34,779 nucleotides of DNA. Source: Candidatus Omnitrophota bacterium (GTDB lineage Bacteria; Omnitrophota; Gorgyraeia; Gorgyraeales; Gorgyraeaceae). This document shows positions 24,949 to 32,500 of the stretch, in pieces. Positions within the stretch are counted from its first letter, which is position 1; each line of letters begins with the position of its first letter. The notes under the pieces are model-generated. The model saw nothing but the letters and a program-made list of their open reading frames with translations. It was not told the DNA's origin and ran no database searches. The stretch is from NCBI GenBank assembly GCA_018814825.1, contig JAHIYJ010000055.1, forward strand, positions 1-34,779. The letters are read 5' to 3'. The translations under genes and the position numbers were made by a program.

Positions 24949-25221
24949 ATGCCAATATTACATGCATCTTACAAGAGTATAAAGGTAATCAAAAGAAGAA
25001 CGGAACACAATCTTCCCGTAAAGTCCCTGCTCAAAACAGAGACTAAAAAATTTATAGAGCTCCTGGCCTCTAAAAAACTGGATGAAGCGAAAAAACAGCT
25101 TATTAAGGTCTCCTCAGAGCTCGATAAGGCCTGCTCAAAGGGCGTAATACACAAGAACACGGCGTCCCGTAAAAAATCCCGCCTGGCAAAGAAACTTAAT
25201 TCCGCAAAAATAAACGCCTAG
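24949..25221 (+). CDS. rpsT: Ribosomal protein S20
   Basis: Small-subunit protein binding 16S rRNA during assembly. I choose the ATG at 24949 (MPILHASYKSIKVIKRR, 90 residues), 7 bases after GAGGAG; an upstream TTG in frame would overlap that site. It is highly basic with the S20 C-terminal pattern KACSKGVIHKNTASRKKSRLAKKLN. It is the only plus-strand gene of the window, divergent from murJ and ending 10 bp from the convergent holA, with no clear terminator between them. Confidence 0.93.
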   Translation: MPILHASYKSIKVIKRRTEHNLPVKSLLKTETKKFIELLASKKLDEAKKQLIKVSSELDKACSKGVIHKNTASRKKSRLAKKLNSAKINA

Positions 25222-25231
25222 GGCGTATTAT

Positions 25232-26194
25232 CTATACGGCGCACATCTTTACTATCAATCGCTCTATGGCGTCACGGGGAGGCGTGCCTGATTTAATATC
25301 CAGATCAGCCGATAATATTTCTTTCAATAAAGCCAGGATATCCTTTTTCTTAAACCTCGCCGCGTGGGCCGCGATTTTATCAAATCTCCCCGGGCTTAGA
25401 CTGAGATCCCGGCATATCTCCGTTTTATTCTTTATCCTCATAAGTTCCTTGACCCTTAAAAGCATCCTTGCGTTCCACGCTAAAAGCCCTAACAGTTCCG
25501 TCTCTCTTTTCTTGTCTTTTTTCAGAGCTGAAAATATACGCAAAGCCCTCGCTGCATCTTTCCTCTCTATCGTATTCATAAGATCAAATGCCGTGTGGGA
25601 CGGGTTCACGCCTATGACCTTTTCGACATCTGACTTGGTTATGACCGGCCTATTGCCGATATATAATATAATATTATCCATGCCGGAGTTAAGCACCCTA
25701 AGTTCTCCTGCAAGGCTTTCCTTTATCTCGTTTATCGCGTCAGAAGCTATCTTTTTACCGGAAAGCTCCGCCTTTTTAACGAGCCAGGCGCTTATTCCTG
25801 AATCCGTCAGCCGTCTGAAATAAGAAAGATTGGCCAGGCCGGACGCCTTTAAAAGAAATCCCCCCTTTATTACGAGAGAAGGGCTTTCGATCACAAATAT
25901 CGTGCTTTCTCTTGGGTTCTGGAGGTAAGAAATGACTGATTCCTTAAAAGACGCCTGCATAGAGTCAGCGTCTTTTAACACAACCAACCTCTTCTTTGAG
26001 AGAAATGGCGTGGTATTCATGGTGCCCAGCATCTCTTTGATGTTGAAATTTTTCTCTTTAGCGTAAAACACACTGTAATTTAGCTCCAGGGAAACACCTG
26101 ACAGGAACTTGGATTTTAGCCTGCTAATCTCTTCTTCCTTTAAGAAATCTTCCTCTCCTAAGAAAAGATATGCGGGAAAAATTTTGGCGGGCAT
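25232..26194 (-). CDS. holA: DNA polymerase III delta subunit
   Basis: Clamp-loader subunit that opens the sliding clamp. The 320 residues begin with PAYLFLGEEDFLKEEEISRLK, the delta N-terminal pattern (lacking a working Walker A). NTTPFLSKKRLVVLKDAD follows, and the C-terminal collar domain has FDLMNTIERKDAARALRIFSAL and LLAWNARMLLRVKELM. It starts 10 bp after lptE; the lptE-holA pair is a common arrangement in Gram-negative bacteria and supports both calls. Confidence 0.9.
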   Translation of the reverse strand: MPAKIFPAYLFLGEEDFLKEEEISRLKSKFLSGVSLELNYSVFYAKEKNFNIKEMLGTMNTTPFLSKKRLVVLKDADSMQASFKESVISYLQNPRESTIFVIESPSLVIKGGFLLKASGLANLSYFRRLTDSGISAWLVKKAELSGKKIASDAINEIKESLAGELRVLNSGMDNIILYIGNRPVITKSDVEKVIGVNPSHTAFDLMNTIERKDAARALRIFSALKKDKKRETELLGLLAWNARMLLRVKELMRIKNKTEICRDLSLSPGRFDKIAAHAARFKKKDILALLKEILSADLDIKSGTPPRDAIERLIVKMCAV

Positions 26195-26204
26195 AGTAAA
26201 AGGG

Positions 26205-26789
26205 TCACCAGTTTTCTACGATGCTGTTTACTATCCTTCTGGCCAGATCTGAGGCGGCATCCGTCAATGCCTGATTCTCGCTTTTTTGCAATGACCCTGT
26301 GGTGAAATACGTGGTGTCCCCCGTTATATTCTCAAGTTCTAACAGGACGCTTGAGTCATCCGCGTCCCTCAACACTATATCGCACACAAGACTTATCCTG
26401 TACTCCCTGACTTCTTCGTCCTGGTATCTCAGGGGGTCTTTTCTGTATTGAATTATCTCGCCCTCCAGGATAGCATCAGCCTGGTCCATAGCGGCTACCC
26501 TGAGATGGCCGTCTAAAAATATCCTGTTCACGATAGCGTCCCTCAGATCAACCTCCAGGTTCGGCCTGTAAACCTCGTATTTATCTTTAGCACTTACCTC
26601 TTTTACTATATCCACATTGTTCTTGAATAGCTGCACGTGGATAGTCTTCATGTCCGGAGGCAGGATCACGCTTCTTGTCGCATAGCCACAGCCGGATAAT
26701 AGAATAGCGTATAGCGTACCCCATACCACAAGGGTACGGGGCAGGTAGCGTATAGCGTATAGAAAAAGTTTATTTCTTTGCGATCTCAT
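26205..26789 (-). CDS. lptE: LptE-like LPS-assembly lipoprotein with a repeat-derived signal peptide
   Basis: In E. coli, LptE plugs the LptD barrel that inserts LPS in the outer membrane. The 194 residues begin MRSQRNKLFLYAIRYLPRTL; the lipobox LLSGC places the lipidated Cys at residue 34, followed by GYATRSVILPPDMKTIHV, the LptE pattern of a CGYxL-like start. The remainder (EVDLRDAIVNRIFLDGHLRVA and DAILEGEI) fits the family. Residues about 10-29, nearly all the hydrophobic core of the signal, are encoded by heptamers and a palindrome. The ATG at 26787-26789, with GGAGAG upstream, overlaps bamD by 20 bp. Confidence 0.82.
   Translation of the reverse strand: MRSQRNKLFLYAIRYLPRTLVVWGTLYAILLSGCGYATRSVILPPDMKTIHVQLFKNNVDIVKEVSAKDKYEVYRPNLEVDLRDAIVNRIFLDGHLRVAAMDQADAILEGEIIQYRKDPLRYQDEEVREYRISLVCDIVLRDADDSSVLLELENITGDTTYFTTGSLQKSENQALTDAASDLARRIVNSIVENW
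26704..26762. repeat. Heptamers plus palindrome forming the lptE signal peptide
   Basis: ATAGCGT twice (26704-26717), then arms CCCCATACC (26719-26727) and GGTACGGGG (26733-26741), then GTAGCGT ATAGCGT (26745-26758) and ATAG. The palindrome has split a heptamer array; GTA lies at both junctions. The whole block is coding on the minus strand. Confidence 0.85.
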
Positions 26790-27714
26790 CCAATCTCTCC
26801 TGGGCCTTTTCCGCCCATTTAGTATCAGGATAATTCTGGATTATATCCCTGTAATATACCGCGGCGCTGGCCGGCATCCTGCGTTCTTCGTAGAACTGGC
26901 CTATGTTGTACGCGTTTTCGGATTCCCTGTTCTTGAGTTTTTCTATAATCTTTTTGGCGTCAGACGCCATTTCGCTTTCAGGGTGTTTTTCTATGAACTC
27001 CTCGAATTCCTCGCGCGCGACTTCAGTGGGAGTCTGGTCATACTCAGCCTTAAGGGACAGAAGCTTCGAGCATTCCGCCAGTTGGTACCTTGCCTTGTCA
27101 ATAAGTTCGGAATTCGGGTATTTATCGATCAGGCCCTTGAACATCAGGATCGCGTTGTCATAATCTAAGATATCCTTATAGGTCAGCCCCGCTTTGTACA
27201 TGGACATGTCAGCATACTTCCCGTAAGGGGCGTTATCAGCCACTTTCTTGAATATCTCTATGGCTTTATCTTTAGCCGGCATCCTTATCGGCCCTAGCAC
27301 GTTTATCTTATGTCCTGAGAAAAATAACTCGCCTATCCTGTATTCCCTTTCGATTACGTCATCAACCAGCTCCGTGTACGGATAGAGATCTATGACCTTC
27401 TGCAAGGCCTTAAACGCGTCATAGTACTTACCCGTGTCCTGCATTATACGGCCGATATAGTACTGAGCCGTAGGGGCTTCCTTTGAGAGAGGATAATATT
27501 TTATCAGCTTCTTAAATTCTTTAAGGGCCAACTTAAAATTGCCCTGTTTATAGGCATCTTGGGAATAAGTAAGCTGTTCCTCGGGTGTATCCTTGGCGGC
27601 GTATTTCGGGTTCTCCCATTTGCCGCTTTCAGGGGTCCACACCCAGTAAGCGTACGCGGGCTGTATGGCTAGGCCTATTATCAATATCAATGCTATATAT
27701 ATTCTATAAATCAT
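26770..27714 (-). CDS. bamD: BamD-like TPR outer-membrane assembly protein
   Basis: BamD/YfiO family, essential for assembling outer-membrane barrels. The 314 residues carry an N-terminal signal (MIYRIYIALILIIGLAIQPAYA, likely cleaved after AYA) and then TPR-like repeats from about residue 49 (YSQDAYKQGNFKLALKEFKK) to the end (AAVYYRDIIQNYPDTKWAEKAQ). Unlike E. coli BamD there is no lipobox cysteine, so it would be soluble or held by partners. A promoter ends 8 bp upstream of the ATG, implying an almost leaderless mRNA; no Shine-Dalgarno is visible. It is followed by lptE and holA. Confidence 0.8.
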   Translation of the reverse strand: MIYRIYIALILIIGLAIQPAYAYWVWTPESGKWENPKYAAKDTPEEQLTYSQDAYKQGNFKLALKEFKKLIKYYPLSKEAPTAQYYIGRIMQDTGKYYDAFKALQKVIDLYPYTELVDDVIEREYRIGELFFSGHKINVLGPIRMPAKDKAIEIFKKVADNAPYGKYADMSMYKAGLTYKDILDYDNAILMFKGLIDKYPNSELIDKARYQLAECSKLLSLKAEYDQTPTEVAREEFEEFIEKHPESEMASDAKKIIEKLKNRESENAYNIGQFYEERRMPASAAVYYRDIIQNYPDTKWAEKAQERLDEIAKK

Positions 27715-27721
27715 GTCTTAA

Positions 27722-27750
27722 ATCTTATCACACCCCGCTTGCCGTGTCAA
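27722..27750 (-). promoter_or_regulatory. Promoter of bamD-lptE-holA
   Basis: Minus strand: TTGACA (27750-27745), 17 bp, TAAGAT (27727-27722), with TGA before the -10 (extended -10). The predicted start is at 27715 or 27716, at or within a base or two of the bamD ATG (27714). Confidence 0.82.
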
Positions 27751-27789
27751 CTCACTTCAGGAGGGATTACGGGAGTGGTTAATTATCCT

Positions 27790-29418
27790 TCATATGTAAA
27801 AATGACCGAATTTGAGGCCGGCGAAGAAATCTGCCAGGGCGAAAATAACATTGCAGCACAAATTATTCGCCGACACCAGCACCCCTGCCGCAAAGTCCAT
27901 CCATCCAAACAAAAGAAAGACCAGGCCGGATATCAGCGATACGAACAAAGCGGGTATTATCAAAAGGTTGGCTATAACGGCGACTGGCGTAACTATCTTG
28001 AAATAGTACACTATTAATGGCGAAGTCCCGATCCAGGCGGCCAGAGAGACAGCGAACGGCGCAAGGAAGAATCTGTTTATAATAAAATTTTTCTCCGTCT
28101 TTATCAGGTTCAAAAATAAAGGGGCTAAAAATATTATTGATAACACGGCGACAAACGAAAGCTGAAAACCCACATTGAATACGTCATGAGGATTCCTTAT
28201 CAATATAAAAAGTGCCGCCATGGCGACAGAATTACTTATGTCTATCTTCTTGCCCAGTAAACGTCCTATAAAAAAGAGCACTACCATGACTGTCGCCCTG
28301 ACTACCGAAGGGCGGGATAGGGCGAGCATGGCGAAAAACACAATGAATAATATGGTCAGGATATAAGCGGCCTCTCTTTTCATCCTGAAAAACCTGAATA
28401 GATACAGGAGGGCCGCGGCGACAAGCCCCACATGCAAACCGCTTATAGCCATAATATGATAAACCCCGCAGTTTTTGAAGGCGGTTTGTAGATGCTTTGG
28501 TAATTCAGAGCGATCTCCGAGAAGAATAGCACTCAAAAACGCTCCACTCTCAAGAGGCATTTTTTCAAGGATTTGGTTCTTGAGTTTCTCTCGGATTAAA
28601 TATGTATATTTTAGAATAGGATTTGATCTGTAGTTATGCGATAAAAGTGTTATGTTGTTTTCTTTTGTGTTTATAACTGCAAATATATTCTGTCGCTCAA
28701 GGTATTCACGGTAGTTGAAATCGCCTTTGCGCAACCTAAACCCCGTACCAAATTTTACAACTTCAAAGATTTGGTACGGGGTAAAGGTTGCGGCTACCTT
28801 ATCATCATTGGTTGCGGAAACATCACCATTATCGGTAGCCGCAGGCTTTAGCCTGCGAGAAATGGGCCTCTTTACCGTCCCCCTCACAACCAACCTATCC
28901 CCATACCCATAATCTTTTTCTGTCTGGATCCTGATCTGAGCTAAACCCTTTACATCCCGCCAATCGTCTTCTTCCTTTATCGCCTCTATCTCAAATAGAT
29001 ACATAGAATTAATCTTCCCATAATAGGGTTTCCGAGTCAAAACAGGACTCTTTATAACTCCGACTATACCTGTCTTAAGTTTTTCTTCTCCCAGAAAATG
29101 GCTAATATGATGTTTGGGGAATATATTGGAATTAATATATAGAAGTGCTGCAAATGAACTAACCGATAAAACCAGGAAAATATTGGCTATCTTTTCCCGC
29201 ATTGTAGGGGTTCGATTCATCAAACCCGAAACCTCTGGTTCGGACGCGATACCCTTGCGGGCATAAGTAAATCGCGCCCCTACAATAAAGGAAGAAAGGA
29301 TAAAAACTAACGTGATTATGGATATATGAAGGAATTTAATTGAATCAGGAAGAAATCGAACTAAGATTATCCCTAATATAAAGAAAATGGCGATTACTGC
29401 AAGCGGTCTTTTATCCAT
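27790..29418 (-). CDS. comEC: ComEC/Rec2 DNA-uptake channel protein without the metallo-beta-lactamase domain
   Basis: Inner-membrane channel for single-stranded DNA in natural transformation. The 542 residues comprise N-terminal helices with a DUF4131/OB-like segment, then the Competence domain: ILLGDRSELPKHLQTAFKNCGVYHI and AISGLHVGLVAAALLYLF, with many helices to the end. The usual C-terminal metallo-beta-lactamase domain is absent. Residues about 44-73 and 188-229 derive from palindromic elements read in frame; around them RPISRR and RKGDFNYREYLERQNIFAVI are normal family sequence. It lies 171 bp from the giant upstream gene and 75 bp from bamD. Confidence 0.9.
   Translation of the reverse strand: MDKRPLAVIAIFFILGIILVRFLPDSIKFLHISIITLVFILSSFIVGARFTYARKGIASEPEVSGLMNRTPTMREKIANIFLVLSVSSFAALLYINSNIFPKHHISHFLGEEKLKTGIVGVIKSPVLTRKPYYGKINSMYLFEIEAIKEEDDWRDVKGLAQIRIQTEKDYGYGDRLVVRGTVKRPISRRLKPAATDNGDVSATNDDKVAATFTPYQIFEVVKFGTGFRLRKGDFNYREYLERQNIFAVINTKENNITLLSHNYRSNPILKYTYLIREKLKNQILEKMPLESGAFLSAILLGDRSELPKHLQTAFKNCGVYHIMAISGLHVGLVAAALLYLFRFFRMKREAAYILTILFIVFFAMLALSRPSVVRATVMVVLFFIGRLLGKKIDISNSVAMAALFILIRNPHDVFNVGFQLSFVAVLSIIFLAPLFLNLIKTEKNFIINRFFLAPFAVSLAAWIGTSPLIVYYFKIVTPVAVIANLLIIPALFVSLISGLVFLLFGWMDFAAGVLVSANNLCCNVIFALADFFAGLKFGHFYI
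28454..28840. repeat. 387-bp segment duplicated at 34393-34779
   Basis: Bases 28454-28566 (113 bp) equal 34393-34505 exactly, and 28730-28840 (111 bp) equal 34669-34779 exactly. The 163 bp between them differ at many positions, mostly conservatively (for example AVINTKENNI versus ALINTRENNV), with no indel. The right identical block is the palindrome cluster and ends at the last base of the window. Confidence 0.9.
28731..28857. repeat. Cluster of three palindromes inside comEC
   Basis: 28731-28791: inner arms CCCCGTACCAAAT and ATTTGGTACGGGG extended outward by CAACCT/AGGTTG. 28791-28841: CGGCTACC and GGTAGCCG. 28840-28857: CGCAGGCTTTAGCCTGCG, a perfect palindrome apart from its centre. All are read as protein (residues about 188-229), a low-complexity stretch containing AATDNGDVSATNDDKVAA that typical ComEC proteins lack. 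Confidence 0.85.
29201..29286. repeat. Palindromic insertion near the comEC N-terminus
   Basis: Outer arms ATTGTAGGGG (29201-29210) and CCCCTACAAT (29277-29286) are perfect. An inner pairing of GACGCGAT (29243-29250) with ATCGCG(CC) (29271-29278) exists. It encodes about 28 hydrophilic residues (including ARKGIASEPEVSG) between two hydrophobic segments. Confidence 0.78.
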
Positions 29419-29487
29419 ATTCTTTAGATATTTTTACATCTAAAGGATGTTTTGTCTATAAAAAATATTTTTGCTCTTGAGGAAATT

Positions 29488-29536
29488 ACAAAAAACAAGG
29501 CCTTTTGTACAGTTATAACTACACAACAAAAGACCT
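29488..29536 (-). terminator. Rho-independent terminator of the 1419-residue gene
   Basis: Minus strand: AGGTCTTTTGT (29536-29526), 17-nt loop, ACAAAAGGCCT (29508-29498), then TGTTTTTTG. The 11-bp stem has one G-U pair. It is placed 54 bp after the stop at 29590. Confidence 0.75.
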
Positions 29537-29589
29537 CTCATGGAATTATAACATCGAATATGATATTGGTGTATTCTAGGTACTTAATA

Positions 29590-32500
29590 TTATACGCCCC
29601 TCGATAAATCATCTTCTACTTCTTTTTGTCTGTCTATTAGTTCACTCAAACTATCTAAATCTATTCCATTTGCCTCATAATAGGTAGTAAGTTCAAAAAA
29701 TAATTTATTGAGCTGGGTCTCGGACAAATCCTTAATTATCTGGGTTGGTTTCAAACCAAGCCCATCCACTCTCTCTCCTTCTCCATGTATAACCCTACCA
29801 AATTCATCCACTCCTTTTCCTTCTCCATATACCACCTTTATATGAACCCTTTCGTCATATTCAAGATATTCAACATCTCTATATTCCGCTGGATTCCTGG
29901 CAATTATTACTACTGTTTCATCTGCATCTAATTTCGTCACAAGCCAGGTGGCAAATCTACTTCTGCCTTTATTTACTACACTTTGCGCAGCCCAAACAAT
30001 AATTTTACTTCGCGCTTCTTCTACATCACGATCTTCACTAGAAGCAGCTTCGATAACTCGTTTCTCAGGAACCTTAGCTAACTCAATACCAACTTCTTTT
30101 TGTAAACCCTCTCTTATCTCTGCCCTCTCTTCTGTCCTCACTCTTCCCATATCTAATTTTGTCCTTAAATCTCTAATCCCTTGTGAAGGCTCTTCTGGAA
30201 CTAAGGCTTGTAATCTCTCACTTGTAGCACCTGCAAGCACTTCATACTCATCCTTTCCATCTTCGTTCTTCCCTATACGTCTCACTAACCCAATATCTTC
30301 AGCATCTCTCAATTCTCTCCGAACTGTAGTTTCAGAATATTGACGAGTTTCATCTGGAGTACCATCTTCATGTTCGTAAAATCTGTTTTCATGAACCTTG
30401 CTTACAGTTACTGTAGCACCTTCTTCGAACTTACCCATTCTCGCAAGGGTCTTCATAAGACCGACTGTGGAACCCCTGCTTTTCAATTGTGTTTCAGGAC
30501 TCTGTCTTGGCCCAGATAATCCAAGTGTAAGGAATTGTCTTCGATCTATCTTTGGAGGGTCATGCAGTGAATTTGATAATACACCCATTGCAACTACTGC
30601 AGCACCTAGCCCTTCTATTGCTGGGATAGCACTATCTTGTTGCATTAAACCTAACTCAATAAGATAATTTCTTGCTCTTTGTGCTATCTCAGGATTAACA
30701 TCATTCACAAGTTCCCTCAAAGAACGAATAGCAGCATTACTTAAATAGGGGTCTTCTTCTCTTGCAATTTGATATACATAATCGACTCTCTCCGGAGTTG
30801 TTACTCCAACTATAACGCTGGGAATAGGCTCTTCGTCAAAGACACCAGATTCCAATGCTATAATATGGAAAAGTGGGAAATCAGCATTTCTTAAGTCATC
30901 GGTCAATAATGCATTTGTAATATTCTGGATAGTAGGTGAAAAAGGGAAATTTGTTATTATCATCCAAAGGAAAAAATCTGGGCCAAACTGCTCTACGGCA
31001 TAATTATCATAATTTTCATAAATCCAACTACCTCTTAGTAAGTCTTCAAAACTAGGGGCTAAAGGCATACTAGCCCTTTCGCCTTGCTCCTGGAGTTCAA
31101 TCTGTCTATCGATCTCCTGTCGTAAAGCAGCAACACCTGCTTCTATAGCTAGATAAGGATTAGTTAAAAGCATCTGATTTATTTCTCTATTAGATAAATT
31201 TGACGCATCTATACCTAGTCGTTTCCAAAGCCCATGTGTTTTTACGTTTCTTTCTTCAGGAAATTCTTTGACAGGGCCTGCACGTACCTGCATAAGCCCT
31301 GAGGTCGGAGAAGTATTTGCAGCCGAACCCAACCTGTCAGCTATACTATCTTGTAACTTCATATCTGTTGGTAAAATACCTGCCAACATATCATAAAAAG
31401 GATATCCAGTTTGTCCGGATCTCGCTTCATCTATACCAACATCATCAGGCAACATATCATGGTGCCAGAAAAACATCCCTAATCCCTCCTTAAGATCATA
31501 GGTAGGAAAACGATCTTTTATCATCTTGTTATATAAAATAAAAGTTGCAACAATGTCTGGAGGTATATTATGTGCTTCTGCAATTTCCTGTATATCTGCT
31601 TTTAACGGCAAAAGTATTTCCCTTGCTTTTCTTACTGCCTCAACGTTTTCAATAGCCACCGGTCTCCTTGGTCCATGCTGCAATTGTCGATAGTATTCAA
31701 CTCTCTCGCCAAACATCTCTTCAGAATAAACAGGGGGCTTTCTATATGCAAGATCATCTATATCTCTGCGATGAGGCAACCCTCTCGATTCTATATCTCT
31801 TTTTTCTCCTTCTATTCTTTCTCGAATTTGTCCTAGCAAAATTAAAGCATCTGCATCCTCAGGGTAATCGCGTTCAATAGCCTGAAAAATGGACTCAAGT
31901 CTTTCTATGTTCAAAACTCGTAAGCGATATGTATCAGCTAAAGATAGGAATTGACTCGGAAACTCCTCCCCAAGCTCTAGAGCTCTTGTAAAATCAAAGG
32001 GTGTATCTATGAATTCTTCTATATACTTAATAAACTCTATAACATTAAAATCATCTTCTCTTGTCTTACCATAATACTCATAAAAGTAGTATCTATCATT
32101 TACATAAATCTCTAACAACAAGATTCTCAAATCTGCAGCTGCCCATTGTGATTGCCAATCAGGAAATCTATCTGGTCTTAATTCCGAAATTAGCATATTT
32201 ACATATTCTAATTCTTCGGCAGTTGACATGCTCATTAAATTAGGTGTTCTATCGTATTCATCATAGTCTCCGAAATAGCTATCGTATTTTGGTCTATATT
32301 GATCTACAATCTCTATTAACCTTTCGATTTTTTCTTCATTAATCTCTTTCTCAAGTTCCAATCCTCTTAGTTCATCTATAAATACTGCTTGATGTAGCGC
32401 CCTAATAACTTTTATCTTACCTATACCATCTACTATTATTGGTGGTGGGGTAATATTAAAATTTGCAGGCCCTAGTTGTGGTGTAGAAACCGGTAAAGAT

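Noticed and set aside
25205-25240. Bidirectional terminator between rpsT and holA
   Set aside because: Only a 5-bp CGTAT/ATACG stem with no T-run on either strand.
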